Assembly (NCBI RefSeq): GCF_040939455.1 | Contig: NC_134106.1 | Span: forward strand, 73,663,001-73,727,000 | DNA: 64,000 nucleotides | Direction: 5' to 3' | Source: Microcebus murinus | Taxonomy: Eukaryota > Chordata > Mammalia > Primates > Cheirogaleidae | In this document: piece after piece, positions 1 through 12,002 of the stretch | Position numbering within the stretch: the stretch's first letter is position 1 | Layout of the letters: the number at the start of each line of letters is the position of its first letter | Made by a program: the position numbers and the translations under genes | Notes under the pieces: generated by a model | Told to the model about the DNA's origin: nothing | The model's input: the letters and a program-made list of their open reading frames with translations, nothing else | The model's database searches: none

Positions 1-790
1 TTTTTGTGTAGAAATGTGAGTTTCTGTTAGGGTTGATTTCTAGTTTTATTCCACTGTGATCTGAGAAGGTACATGGTATGATTTCTATTTTTTTTAATTT
101 CTTGAGATTTTCTTTGTGTCCTAGGATATGGTCAATCTTAGAGAATGTCCCGTGAGCTGATGAGAAGAACGTATATTCAGTGGATTTTGGGTAGAATGTT
201 CTGTAGATGTCTGTCAGACCCAATTGTTCTAGAGTTTTGTTTAAGTCCATTATTTCTTTATTAATTTTCTGTTTGGAGGATCTGTCTCGTGCCGTCAGTG
301 GGGTGTTGAAATCCCCGGCGATTATGGAGTTGCTATTAATCCATTTGCTTAGCTCCAGTAAGGTTTGCTTTATGAATCTGGGTGCACCTAAGTTGGGTGC
401 ATATATATTTAAAATTGTTATCTCTTCTTGTTGGACTGTGCCCTTCACCATTATATAATGACCCTCTTTGTCTTTTACTACTTTTGTTGGTTTAAAAACT
501 AAATCATCTGAAATTAGAACTGCCACACCAGCCTTCTTTTGGCTTCTATTTGCTTGGAATATTGATCTCCACCCTTTTATTTTTAGTCTATGTGCATCCT
601 TGCAGGTTAAATGTGTTTCCTGAAGACAGCATATACTTGGCCTGTATTTTCTTATCCATTCAGCCAGCCTATGTCTCTTGAGTGGAGAGTTTAAGCCATT
701 CACATTTATTGAGAGAACTGATAGGTAAGGTAGATTACTGATCATTCTGTTGGGTTGGATGTTGTTGCTATGATTTCTGTCTTGAGCCAT
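1..790 (-). CDS. L1 ORF2 protein, N-terminal endonuclease part (partial)
   Basis: ORF2 encodes the endonuclease and reverse transcriptase that L1 uses to nick target DNA and copy its RNA. The start codon at 790-788 begins MAQDRNHSN, 41 bases beyond the ORF1 stop, the usual L1 arrangement. About 263 codons can be read to the edge in one frame; I checked both ends and much of the interior and found no stop. Endonuclease signatures are visible: SINVNGLN near residue 27, LQETHL near 56, IIAGDFNT in the middle, and SDHSGI near the edge. The last two hold the catalytic Asp/Asn and His of the APE-type fold. Reverse transcriptase lies beyond the window. Confidence 0.9.
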   Translation of the reverse strand, partial: MAQDRNHSNNIQPNRMISNLPYLSVLSINVNGLNSPLKRHRLAEWIRKYRPSICCLQETHLTCKDAHRLKIKGWRSIFQANRSQKKAGVAVLISDDLVFKPTKVVKDKEGHYIMVKGTVQQEEITILNIYAPNLGAPRFIKQTLLELSKWINSNSIIAGDFNTPLTARDRSSKQKINKEIMDLNKTLEQLGLTDIYRTFYPKSTEYTFFSSAHGTFSKIDHILGHKENLKKLKKIEIIPCTFSDHSGIKLEINPNRNSHFYTK

Positions 791-831
791 TGTAATATCT
801 GGCCTTTAATATCTTTGGGTTTTGGTTGTTT

Positions 832-1836
832 TTATATCCGTGGATTATTATTATGATGTTCCGTGCATAACGCTGTTTTAAGTACTTCTTGTAGGGCTGG
901 TCTTGTCTTGGTGAATTCTCTGAGCCTTTGCTTGTCTGCGAATGTTTTTATTTCTCCTTCATATATGAAGCTTAGTTTTGCAGGGAATAATATTCTAGGC
1001 TGGGCATTGTTTTGTTTCAAAAGAGTGAGAATGGGGCCCCAGTCTCTCCTTGCTTGTAAAGTCTCATTAGAGAAGTCTGATGTTATTCGAATTGGCTTTC
1101 CCTTGTATGTCACTTGCTTCTTTTGTCTTACAGCTCTTAGAAGGGCCTCTTTAGTTGATACTTTGGTCAGTCTGATGACTGCATGACGTGACGTCTTCCT
1201 GTTTGCATTGAATCTCCCAGGGGTCCTCTGGGCTTCTTGAACTTGTATATCGAGATTTTGAGCAAGGCCTGGGAAATTTTCCTCTATTATATCTTCAAAA
1301 AGCTTGTCCAGCCCTTCAGTGTTGTCTTCCTCCCCTTCGGCTAAACCTATGACCCTCACGTTAGGTTTTTTCACATAATCCCACAGCTCTTGTAGACTTT
1401 GCTCTTTTCTCTTGTTTCTCTGCTCTATTTCTGGGACTGATTTATTTAATTGGAAGGTGTTATCTTCAAGCTCTGAGATTCTTTCTTCTGCTTGATCTAC
1501 CCTGTTCTTGAGACTTTCCACAGTATTTTGTAGTTCTCTGAGTTGATTCTTCATCTCCAGGACTTCGGTTAAAGTTTTCTTCACTGTGTCAATCTCTTTG
1601 TTGAACCTTTGTTCCATTTCTTGGAGGTTTTTTGTGTTTTCTTGGTGTTGGTTATTGAGTTGTTGTTGCAGCTGGGTGAGTGTTCTTATGATCCACATAC
1701 GAAATTCCTTTTCTGTCATATTGGTTGCCTGATTTTGGTCGGTGTCCGTTTCTAGGGGGCTGGTGCTCCTCCTTGGGGGTGTGTTTTCCATTTGGTTCTT
1801 CATATTTCCTGAGTTCTTTCGCTGATTTCTTCCCAT
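832..1836 (-). CDS. L1 ORF1 protein, full length 334 aa
   Basis: ORF1p is the RNA-binding chaperone that coats L1 RNA in the cytoplasmic particle. The 334-residue frame starts MGRNQRKNSG and is close to the roughly 338 residues of human ORF1p. Residues about 45-150 are a heptad coiled coil (leucine/glutamate-rich, ending near AEERISELED) that trimerises in the family. The RRM-like segment follows (NVRVIGLAEGEE at about 165). The C-terminal domain holds a KGKPIRITSDFS stretch and ends with HHNNNPRI. There is no internal stop. A shorter overlapping frame at 1,652-1,984 is in the 5' leader and is probably not real. Confidence 0.93.
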   Translation of the reverse strand: MGRNQRKNSGNMKNQMENTPPRRSTSPLETDTDQNQATNMTEKEFRMWIIRTLTQLQQQLNNQHQENTKNLQEMEQRFNKEIDTVKKTLTEVLEMKNQLRELQNTVESLKNRVDQAEERISELEDNTFQLNKSVPEIEQRNKRKEQSLQELWDYVKKPNVRVIGLAEGEEDNTEGLDKLFEDIIEENFPGLAQNLDIQVQEAQRTPGRFNANRKTSRHAVIRLTKVSTKEALLRAVRQKKQVTYKGKPIRITSDFSNETLQARRDWGPILTLLKQNNAQPRILFPAKLSFIYEGEIKTFADKQRLREFTKTRPALQEVLKTALCTEHHNNNPRI

Positions 1837-3202
1837 GTCGATCAGTTGTTGTTTCTTTCCTTAGGTTATTGTTTGGGTATTCACACACCTTGTTTAGTTT
1901 CTGAGGCGTTAGGTGGTGCCTGTGGGTGAAATTGGACCACTCCCTGTATATTGAGTCAGTGGGTGCCGTGGGAAGGCTGTGCAAGATGCCGTCCCTGTCA
2001 GTAGGTGGCGTTTGCTTGGAGGAACAGGCTATGGTGTTGATTTTTGAGTCCTGTTATCAGCTCTCGTTCTGGGCGGAGCTGGGTTGGGTAAGCCTGCCCT
2101 CAGGCCGTTAGCAGGGGTCAAAGTTCTGTTCTCTGCTGTCAGGGCGGGGCTGGAATGGTCCCGCTCAGCCAGAAAGTCTGGGTGTGGGGGTGGGGCTGTC
2201 TGAGACCCACAGTCTGCAGCAGGCCTCGCTTCTTTCCACCCTCCCCAACTCCGCAGCTACTCCTGGGCCTCTGCCAGCAGGCCAGACCACAAGCCACCAG
2301 GCCTCCCCGGACTGTGATGCCGGCGGGGAGGTTCCCTGCACTGGAACGCCACCTGGGTTGGGCGCACGGCCTCCTCCTGGGAGGAGGGTTGCCCTCTAGG
2401 AAGCCGATCCGCCCCTGGAGGCACACAGACCTCAGTAGGCTGTTCACGTATAATCCTTCTGTGCCCCGGGCAATGCTAGCCCTCGGTGCAGGGGATCTGG
2501 TCTGCAGGTCCGACCTCTGGGTCCCAGAGTTCAAACTGTATTCCCACCAGGGAGAGGGTTTCCGGTCCTAATTCACCCACAGGGAGCCCAAGCTGGGTCT
2601 ATGTCTCTCAGCCTCTGAGTCGGCACCGTTTTCCTGGGAACACGGTGCCAGCAGCACCTGGGAGGGCGGGCGGGGTCCCAAACGGGAAGGTCCCGTTCCC
2701 TGGAGGTGCCTCCGGCTGGTGGCTGTATTGTCTCTCTGGGCAGCCGCGGGTAGGGTCGGCGGAGGGGAGGAGGAGGCAATATAGCGCCTGCCGCGCGGCT
2801 CTCCGTGCACACGGAGGTGCCCAGAGGAAGTTGGGAACCTGGTGCCACGTCTGCTACAGGCTCACCGTTGGCAGGCGGCGGCAGTCTCTGGGCTGATGTC
2901 CGCAGGTCTCTCCACCCGCTGGGGAGCCCACCAGCAGTCCCGAATGCAGGGGAGGGGAAACAGCGAATCCACCTACCCTTGCCGCTGGTCTCCGGGCTGC
3001 TCCGGTGGTCTCAGCCTCCAGTTCTCCTCCGCAGCCTCCTCCCGTGGAGTCTCCCGGGGTCTCAGGTACCCCTCCTTCCGGCCCTTGTCCGCTGTATGCT
3101 CGTCTTCTTGCTTCTTTCCTCTAGTTTCTGCTAGAATCAGTCTTTTCTGCAGAGACCCTCTGTCTGGCCGTGTTATTCGTCCGCCATCTTGCTCCGCCCC
3201 CC
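1837..3202 (-). promoter_or_regulatory. L1 5' UTR with internal promoter (CpG-rich)
   Basis: This 1.37-kb leader between the element start and ORF1 is strongly GC- and CpG-rich, unlike the AT-rich DNA around it. Its first 20 bases on the minus strand include AAGATGGCGGACG, the position and sequence expected for a YY1-dependent start site. Several 60-140-codon frames occur on both strands because of high GC and few stops; none resembles a known protein. L1 leaders also carry an antisense promoter in other primates, so divergent transcription to the right is possible but not shown here. Confidence 0.8.
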
Positions 3203-4386
3203 TCAATTGATTTTTATGACTTACGATGGGTTACACCTTACAGTTGGTAAAGCACTGTCCTAGAATCCAAGCTGGCAGAAAACACAAATAATTGACAATT
3301 AGATCTGGAGAACACAGAGGCCTTGCCACCTCCTGCAGGGCCCGTGGAGAGAGCTGAGCTTGAAGATTAGAAGAGGGGAGCCCTGCAGACGCATCCTTCC
3401 CCTAACCACTCCTGTATTTCACCCGTGCTTCATAATTTAAAATGGGGAAAGGAGTCCTACCCTTTTTACCTCCAGTGTTGTTATAAGGGTCTGATGAATT
3501 AAAGTGTAAAGACTTTGGAGGGAAATGTGCTGTGTAAGTGCATCATCCTGATCACTCACAAAGACAGCCTGCTCCCTGCACACCTCTGTGCCTCATGGCC
3601 CTGTGGGTCCTGGCCTGGAGCCGCAGCTGCTCACTGAACATGGTCAAAAGGCACACGCAGTCCCAGAGTTAGGAACAGACTGTGTCCTGAAGGTCTAAGT
3701 CCATTGTTCGGAGCCCAGAAATGTTCACATACCCCACACTGTGGCTTAGCGGGCATTGCTCCTAGCACAGTACCTGGAGTTACCATACCACAAAATGCCA
3801 GCAGAATGCATCACACCACAGAACAGTGCCATTCTATCAGGAGGCCTCCCATGTCTTTCTCCACTTGAGTACAGTCACCTAGCCTACCTACAGGTTGGGA
3901 CTGCCCTGCTAAGGAGCCACCAGGACATTTTAACCTAGGAAAGATGGGCTCATTCAATGGAATGGAACCTTTTCAGAAATGAAGAAACTGAGAATCAAAG
4001 TGGCTATAATTCTCTGGAGTCATCATTGTTTTGGGGAGTTATCTCGTGTTTCCAGTAAAACACTCACTGACTGGTCCTCAGCCTCTGCCGCCAACATCTG
4101 CATTCATGTGTGTATTGATCGAATACACCACAATGGCAGGAAAGACCAAGGATTAGAGACACAGCCCTTGCAAGTCATTCTGAGATGGTCCTCTTTGCTG
4201 CCTGGCTGGGGCTGTGCAGATAGGAAGGAAGAGGTGTAAAGACCTACATGCTTATGGAAGCTCATGATCTTTCATAAAGGCCAGAATTGCTTCTTTCAAC
4301 AGGATGTCACAAGAGCCAAGAGAAATGGAATAATAAGACAATAAGCCCCTGCAAAAAAATTTTAATTTCTGCATGTTATGAAGTAA
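3203..4386. other. Unique sequence between two L1 elements, no gene seen
   Basis: No recognisable coding exon or RNA gene. Two short frames (60 and 86 codons) look incidental. A stretch near 3,460-3,560 faintly recalls a MIR element, but I cannot place it firmly. Confidence 0.6.
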
Positions 4387-4799
4387 TTTTTTAAAATATT
4401 TTTCCTTTTATTTCATTATATTATGGGAGTACAAATACTGTTAGGGTTACATATGTTGCCCCTGCCACCCCTCCTCCCCACCGTGCCAGAGCTTCAAGCG
4501 TGTCCAACCCCCAGGTGGTGTGCACCACACCCATTATGTAAGTATACACCTTTCCCTTCCTCCCCCCACCACCTGCCTACCACCCATTAAGGTTTTTTTC
4601 TGTTTTGTTTTTTTTTTTTGTTTTGGCAATTTGGTTACATTGTATATCTTTGCCTCTCCCTAAGAAGGGTTAGAGGCATTCCCTTCCCCCCCACACACAA
4701 TGCTTGCCACATCCCTAGGATGTGGGTCTCCCCTCCCCCTCCAAATCCCTGGTGAGTACTACCACCATTTGAGCACCATAGTTTTAATTAGTCAGTACC

Positions 4800-7700
4800 C
4801 ATTTGATGGCGAGTAGATGTGGAGCCCATTTTCCTGGTCTTGTGTCGCCTCACTTTGGATAACATGCTTAAGCTTAATCCATGATAGCATAAATGGTGCT
4901 AGCTCACTGTCGTTTCTTAGAATTGAGTAATATTCCATTGTGAGACTATACCACATTTTAATTATCCACTCATGAATTGACAGGCACTTGGGTTGTTTAC
5001 ATGACCTTGCAATAGTGAATTGTGCTGCTATAAACATTCATGTACAGATGTCTTTATAATAGAATGTCGTATGCTCTTTTGAGTAGATGCCCAACAATGC
5101 TATTGCAGGTTGAATGGTATTTCTATATCTAGCTGTTTGAGGCATCTCCAAATTCTTTTCCACAAAGGTTGTACTAATTTGCAGTCCCACCAGCACTGTA
5201 AGAGTGTTCCTGTCTCTCCACATCCCCGCCAGTATTTCTTGTTTTGGGATTTTTTGATATAGGCCATTCTTGCTGGGTTTAGGTGGTATCTCATTGTGAT
5301 TTTGATTTGCATTTCTCTGATGATTAGAGATGTTGAGCATTTTTTATATGTTTGCAGGCCATTATTCTGTCTTCTTTGGAGAAGTTTCTGTTCATTTCCG
5401 TTGCCCATTTCTTGATGGGGTTGTTCGATTTTTTTCTTGTTAATTCTTTTAAGTTCTAGATAAATTCTTGTTATTAGACCTTTATCAGAAGTGTAGAGAG
5501 CAAATATTTTCTCCCATTCTGTGGATAGTCTATTTGCTCTAATGATACTTTGCTTGGCTGTGCAAAACCTTTTTAATTTGATCAGATCCCATTTTTTTAT
5601 TTTTGCTGCTGCAGTGATAGCCTTGGGGGTCTTCCTCAAAAATTCTTTGCCTAGACCAATGTCTCATAGGGTTTTCCCAACATCTTCTTGTAGTATTCTT
5701 AAGGTTTCATGCCTTAGGTTTACGTCTGTTATCCATCTTGAGTGAATTTTTGTGAGAGGTGAGAGGTAGGGACCCTGGTTCAGTCTTCTGCATGTAGTTA
5801 ACCAGTTTTCCCAGCACCATTTATTTAAGAGGGATTCTTTTCCCCGTTGTATATTTTTGTCTGCTTTATCAAAGATTAGGTTACCGTATGGTGAAGGTTT
5901 CATCTCTGGTATCTCAGATCTATTCCAGATATCGATGGTTCTGTTCTTATGCCAGTGCCAAGATGATTTAACTATTATTGCTTTATAGTACAGTTTGAAG
6001 TCAGGAAGACTGATGCCTCCCAGTTTGTTCTTTTCACTTAACATTGCTTTGGCTGTACGAGGTTTTTTCTGGTTCCATACAAAGTGAAGAAATATTTTTT
6101 TTCTAGTTCTGTAAAGAATGCTGGTGGTATTTTGATGGGGATTGCATTAATTCTGTAGATCACTTTAGGTAATATTGACATTTTAACAATATTGATTCTA
6201 CCAATCCATGAACAAGGCAGATTTTTCCATCTTTTTAAATCATCTGCAATTTCTTTTTTTTAGTGTTTCATAGTTCTCCTTGTATAAATCTCTCATATCT
6301 TTCGTTAAGTATACTCCTAAATATTTAATTTTCTTTCGGGCTATAGTAAAGGGTATTGCATTTTTGATTTGATTTTCTGCTTGATGGTTCTTGGCATATA
6401 TGAATGCTTCTGATTTGTGTATGTTGATTTATAACCTTAAAATTTACCAAATTCATTTATTAAATCTAGGAGTCTCTTGGATGAGTCCATGGGGTTTTCT
6501 AGGTATCATACCATATTGTCAGCAAAGAGTGAGAGTTTGATCTCATCTGCCCCCATTTGGATGCCCTTAATACCCCTCTCTTGCCTGATTGCTATTGCTA
6601 GGACTTCAAGTACTATGTTGAATAGAAGAGGAGATAGTGGGCATCCTTGTCTAGTTCCAGTTCGAAGAGGGAATGATTTCAATTTTTTCCCATTTAGAAT
6701 GATGGGTAGCAGTGGGTTTGTCATACATTGATTTGATAAATGTAAAGTATGAGCTGTCTATGCCTATTTTGTTAAGAGTTTTTATCATAAAGGTGTGTTG
6801 GACTTTGTCAAATGCTTTTTCTGCATCTATTGACAGAATCATATGGTCTTTGTTCTTGATTTTATTTATGAAGTGAATTGCATTTATAGACTTGTGTATG
6901 TTGAACCAGCCTTGGATCCCTGGAACAAAGCCCACCTGGTCATGGTGAATTGTTTTTTTGATGTGCTGCTGAATTCTGTTTGCTAGAATTTTGTTGAGGA
7001 TTTTTGCATCTATATTCATGAGGGATATCGGTCTGTAATTTTCTTTTTTTCTTGTGTCCTTTCCTGGCTTTGGTATCAAGGTGATATTGGCTTCATAGAA
7101 TGAGTTAGGAAGGATACCATCCTTCTCAATGGTGTGAAATAGTTTCTGTAGTATAGGTATGAGTTCATCTTTGTATGTTTGGTAGAATTCTGAAGTGTAG
7201 CCACCTGGCCCGGGAGTTTTCTGTTTGGGGAGGTTTTTAATTACTGCTTCAATTTCTGAGCTTGAGATTGGTCTATTCAGGAATTCTGTTACCTACTGGG
7301 TGAATGTAGGGAGGTTGTATGAATCCAGGAATTTGTCCATTTCATCTTCGTTCTGTAGTTTTGGGGCATATCATTTTTTATAGTAGTTAAGTATAAAGTT
7401 TTGTATTTCTGTGGTGTCTGTTGTGATATCTCCTTTTTCATTTCCTATTGAGTTTATTAGACTCCTTTCCCTGTAAGCCCTTGTCAATCTAGCAAGAGGG
7501 CCATCAATTTTGTTTATCTTTTTGAAAAGCCAGCTTCTGGTTTTGTTGATCTTTAGTATAGTTTTCTTGTTCTCCCTTTCATTGAGTTCTGCTTTGATCT
7601 TCATTATGTCTTTCCTTCTACCATGATTGGGAATTGTTTGCTCTTCTTTTTCCAGTTATTTGAGCCTATTCATTAGGTTTTTAGTACCTAATCTTTCTGT

Positions 7701-8687
7701 TTTTTGGATGTGAGCATTGATTGCTATTAGTTTTCCTCTCAGGTAAGCTTTTGCTGTATCCCACAGGTTTTGGTAACAAGTATCACCATTATCATTTTGT
7801 TCAAATAAACTTTTGATTTTCCTCTGAATTTCTTCCTTGACCCAATAATTTTTCAATAATAGATTGTTTAGTTTCCATGATTTTGTGAGGTGTTGAGTGC
7901 TACTATAGGAGTTGAACTGTAATTTTATGCCACTATGGTCAGAAAAGATCAAGGTATAATTTCTATTTTCTTGAATTTTTTGAGGTCTGATTTGCAGCCT
8001 AGGATGTTATCAATTTTGGAGAAGGATCCATGGGCTGGTGAGAAGAATGTAAATTCAGCTTTATTTAGATGGAATGTTCTATAGAGATCAGTCAGACCTT
8101 TTTGATCAAGGGCTCTATTCAGGTCCATTATTTCTTTGCTTATTTTCTGTTTAGAGGATCTATCCATATCATTCAGTGAAGTGTTGAAGTCTCCTGCTAT
8201 TATGGCAGTGTTGTGTAACATGGTGTTTAGATTAGATAAGGTTTGCTTTATGTAATTGGGTGCTCCTGTATTGGGTGCATAGATATTAAGAATTATTAAA
8301 TTATTAAGAATTATTAAATCTTCTTGTTGGATCTTCGCTTTCACCATTATAAAGTGGCTGTCTTTATCCTTTTTTACTTTTGCTATTTTGAAGCTTATGT
8401 TATCTGCAAATAGTATAGCTACCCCGGCTTTCTTTTGACTTCCATTTGACTGGATGATAGCTTTCCATCCTTTGACCTTCAGCCGGAAGGCATCTTACTT
8501 AGTGGGTTAGATGTGTTTCTTGTAGACAGCAGATACTAGGCTTATGGATTTTTATCCACTCTGCCAGTCTATGTCTCTTCAGAGGACAGTTTAAGCCATT
8601 TACATTTATTGAGAGGAGTGAAATTGGAGGAAGATTACCATTAATATTGTTCCTTTGTATTACTTCTTGAGCCATCATGTAGTTCAA
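4800..8687 (-). pseudogene. Broken L1 ORF2 (endonuclease / reverse transcriptase)
   Basis: Reading from 8,687 (MNYMMAQEVIQ), the order of L1 ORF2 is followed: endonuclease ([32 protein letters not shown]), the linker (NKIDGPLARLTR near 7,500), reverse transcriptase ([17 protein letters not shown] near 7,060; the catalytic box reads FADN near 6,515), then the C-terminal cysteine-rich region ([11 protein letters not shown] near 5,190). At least eight separate frames are needed to cover it. The catalytic box is FADN where L1 normally has FADD, so this copy would lack a catalytic aspartate even without the frameshifts. Confidence 0.88.
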
Positions 8688-8749
8688 GATCTAAGCTTTA
8701 ATTCTTTCAAGATTTTTACTTTGAGGAGTGTCTATTGGCCTGTTCTGTT

Positions 8750-9737
8750 ATAAATGCAGGTCTGAGAACTTCCTGTAGGGCTGGTCTGGACTTTGCAAAT
8801 TCCTTCAGTGATTGCTTGTCTGAGAAGGACTTTATTTCTCCCTCATAGATGAAACTTAATTTTGCTGGATAAAGAATTCTAGGTTGGGCTTTGCTCTGTT
8901 TTAGAAGATTAAGAATAGGTATCCAATCACTTCTGGCTTGTAAGGTTTCAGATGGGAAGTCTACTGTTAGTCTGATAGGTTTTCCTTTATAGGATAATTG
9001 TTGTTTTCACCTCACTGCACACAGGATTGCTTCTTTCACGTTTACTTTGGTCAACCTAATGACCATGTGATGAGGTGATTGCCTTTAAATGTTGAGTCTC
9101 TCAGGAGTTCTGTGTGCTTCTTGCATTTGGATATCAAGATTTCTGGCCAGGCCCAGCATATTTTCCTCCAGTATTCCATGAAATAAGTTTTCCAGCCCTT
9201 GTGATTGTTCCTCTTCCCCTTCCAAAATCCAGATCACCCTGAGATTCAGCTTTTTTACATAATCCCACACTTCTTGTAAGCTTTGGTCTTGTCTCTTGTT
9301 TCTGTGTTCCCTTTCTTCTTCTGATTTGTTTAGGGCATAGGCATAATCTTCGAGCTCTGAGATTCTTTCCTCTGCATGGTCGAACCTGTTCTTGATGTTT
9401 TCCACTGTATTATGGAGATCCTTAATTCTTTCCTTCATTGCCAAAAGTTCTGATTGGTTTTTCTGTATAATTTCAATTTCTTTAGAGAATTTTTCATTCA
9501 TTTCCTGGATTGTTCTTGTGGTTTCTCTATGTTGGGATTCTATTTTCTCTTCAATTCCATTGAGTTTTCTAACAATCCAAATTCAGAATTCCTCCTCTGT
9601 CAGTTTAATCATATCATGTAGGTTGGTGTTGGTTGATGGAGGTCAAGTATTTTCTTTTGGAGGTGACTTTTCTCTCTGCTCCTTCATATTTCCTGTGATC
9701 TTCTGCTGGATCTTTCTCATCTGGATGTTTTGTCAAG
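8750..9737 (-). pseudogene. Broken L1 ORF1
   Basis: The coiled-coil segment survives as a 138-codon frame at 9,085-9,501 (ERISELEDYAYALNK, then RVIWILEGEEEQ). The upstream start region near 9,737 and the C-terminal part toward 8,750 are recognisable but interrupted by stops, including an early stop in the N-terminal segment near 9,645. Confidence 0.8.
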
Positions 9738-10390
9738 AATCGGAGGTGTTGGGACTGGGTTATGAGCTAAATTCTGGGATTCCTAAGGAATGATCTTTGG
9801 CAGGGCTGAGAATATGTGCTCTGGTCCTGTATCATCTTAGAGGAGTTTGAGTCTGTTGGGTTATCTTTGATCTAATGTCTTTACCTTTCGTCTATAGAGA
9901 TTAATGGGTTTAGGCCCCTTGCTTAGAGACTCAGGCATTAGATAACTCTTGTGAGAGTGAGTTCACTCTTGACCCCTATGTTGAAGTGGGAGGCACCATG
10001 ATAGGCTCTGAGATTTCTCTCTTTTGTTACTTGAGGCCTCTGAGAGTCCCAAACCAGAAAGCGACCTGCCACATCGCTTAGCCCCTGCCGGGGTGAGGTC
10101 AGTCCCTTCTGCACAAAATCCCAGTGGGCTGGTCGCCACCAAGGGTAATCTCCAACCCCAGCAAATATCAGCCCAGACAACAGATTCCCTCACCCCTCTG
10201 AAATTCCCAGGAATGGGGCTTCCCCTTTAGCTGGAGGCACTGGCTATCAGGCCACAGTAGAGTGGAAAAGAGGGGACTCAGTTTGATAGGCTGTCCTGAT
10301 AGGCTGTTAGAGCCACCTTTCCATGGCCAGTGTCAGCAGGGAGGTGGAAGCAAAGCAGAGATGACAATCTTGCAACTCAGGTTTCAGGTA

Positions 10391-11280
10391 GAACAGCCTC
10401 TTTCTCAACTCTGCCCAGAGGCAGAGTCAGACCCTTTGGCGTGAAGCACCCAGGCCCAAATCATAGGATGGTGTGGGTGATGGTGTCTCCCCAGATTATA
10501 TCTGGAAAAGTAGCCTCATTCACCACTCCACCTTGCCAAGATGAGCTCTGCTCTCTGGTCACAGAGCGTGGGCAGCTTGTGTAGCAAGGGATTGCCCAAG
10601 GTTAATCTGGCAGGGCAGTGGCGCAAACCGCCACACTCTGCCTTCTGTCTCTTTAAACACAGAATTCGAGACAAGCTCCTGGAATGGGAACAGCCTCTTT
10701 CTAAGTTCCTCCCAGAGGTGGAGTCAGAACCTTTGGCACAAAGCACCCGGTCCCAAGTCAAAGGAGAGTGTGAGTGATAATTTCTCTCCAGGTTATATCT
10801 GGATAGCAGCTTCCTTCACAACTCCGCCTTGCCAAGACAGGCTTTGCTCTCTGGACACAGAGAGCAGGTGGCTTGTGCAACAATGGACCACCCAAAATCA
10901 GTCTGGTGGGGCAGCCACGCGAACTGCCACTCTTCGCCTTCTGACTCTGTAAACACAGAATTGGAGACAAGCAGCAGGAATGGGAACAGCCTCTTTCTCC
11001 CTTCTGCCCAGAGGTGGAGTCAGAACCTTTGGCGCAAAGCGCCCAGTCTCAAGTCACAGGAGACTATGGGTGATAATTTCTCTCCAAGTTATATCTGGAT
11101 AGCAGCCTCCTTTGCAACTCCACCTTGCCAAGATGGGCTCTGCTTTTTGGACACAGAGTGCAAGTGGCTTGTGCAGTGAGGGACCACCCAAGATCAGTCT
11201 GGTGGGGCAGCCGGGCATACCACCACTCTCTCCCTTCACTGTCCCTCCAAACACAGAGTCCAAGTCAAACCACAGGAATG
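10391..11280 (-). repeat. Three tandem ~297-bp units in the L1 5' leader
   Basis: The anchor GAACAGCCTCTTTCT recurs at 10,391, 10,688 and 10,984 on the plus strand, giving periods of 297 and 296. Each unit repeats the same order of landmarks: CAGAGGTGGAGTCAGA, CACAGGAGA-like text, TTATATCTGGA near the middle, GCCAAGA, then CTTTAAACACAGAATT. A fourth anchor is partly visible at 11,271. Tandem promoter units of this kind (monomers) are known from rodent L1 leaders. Here they sit in a primate L1 and probably acted as a promoter array. Confidence 0.85.
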
Positions 11281-12002
11281 GGAAGATGGGGGTGGTGTTA
11301 GAGGAGCAGAGGGACTTCCCCCAACTCGCGGAGTCCCCACTGTTCAAGGAACGAAGCTTTGTGCTCTCTGTCCACTCAGCGCCAGCCAAAACCTCAACTG
11401 TATCCAAGGACAAAGCCTCCTTTCGGGTATACTCCCCTCAACCTGGACCTGGAAGCATCCTGCAGCGAGAGGCCAGATGGGGCTCTCACTCCTGCCAAGC
11501 AAAGGAGTGACTGCTGGGTTCGGACCTTCTCCCACCTGAAACTGCCTCAGCAGAGTGCTAAGGAGAGTTCAAAAAGATCCCTGCTTCAGTCTCCTCTCCA
11601 CACAGCTTTGTCTGGCACTTCCACTTCCCACCACCTTCAGGCACTTCCTGGCCTGAGTGGGTGTGGAGCTCGACTGGGGGGGGGAGGATGTCCCCAAGCT
11701 CTAGCTAGAGCTGATGCTCCAGGTAGAGTTTGACTGCCAGTGGCCAGTCAAACCACTCCTCGCTCCCTCCCTGTTGTATGTTTCTGATTCCCCGGGTTTT
11801 ACGGAAGAATAACCAATTCACCTTTGATTTCGGCTGCAGTCTTTCTTATCCCTCTGTTTCCCTGTGATTGTCCAAAGGCTTGTGAAGCTGGTCCTGTGGA
11901 AGTGCAGACCACTCACGTGTGGTTGTCTGCGTTCTTCACTTTCCATTCTGGGAGCAGAGAGCCAGGAGGGCACCCCTACTTCGCCATTTACCTCACGTTC
12001 TT

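Larger units (their letters stand above)
1..3202 (-). mobile_element. Young L1 retrotransposon, 5' half (continues past left edge)
   Basis: Reading the minus strand, the element starts at about 3,202 with a GC-rich 5' UTR whose first bases carry the AAGATGGCGG motif, which in L1 promoters is a YY1-type start-site motif. It continues into a complete ORF1 (1,836-832), a short spacer, and ORF2 from 790 to the window edge. Both ORFs are free of stops as far as visible. The 3' end, poly(A) and target-site duplication lie outside the window. An uninterrupted ORF1, open ORF2 start and retained 5' promoter make this the youngest L1 here. Whether it can move cannot be judged without the rest of ORF2. 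Confidence 0.95.
4387..11998 (-). mobile_element. Older full-length L1, inactivated
   Basis: The 3' end is at the left: a degenerate T-rich tail, then the L1 3' UTR with TATGGGAGTACAAATACTG near 4,424. ORF2 relics run from about 4,800 to 8,687, an ORF1 relic from about 8,750 to 9,737, and a long 5' leader from there to about 11,998. The leader ends with AAATGGCGAAGTAGG on the minus strand, an L1-type start motif. Both ORFs carry stops and frameshifts. At about 7.6 kb this is longer than a typical 6-6.5 kb L1; the excess is in the leader, which contains tandem units. Confidence 0.9.

Noticed and set aside
2139..3210. Several 80-138-codon frames on both strands
   Set aside because: They lie in the GC-rich L1 5' leader, where chance frames are expected.
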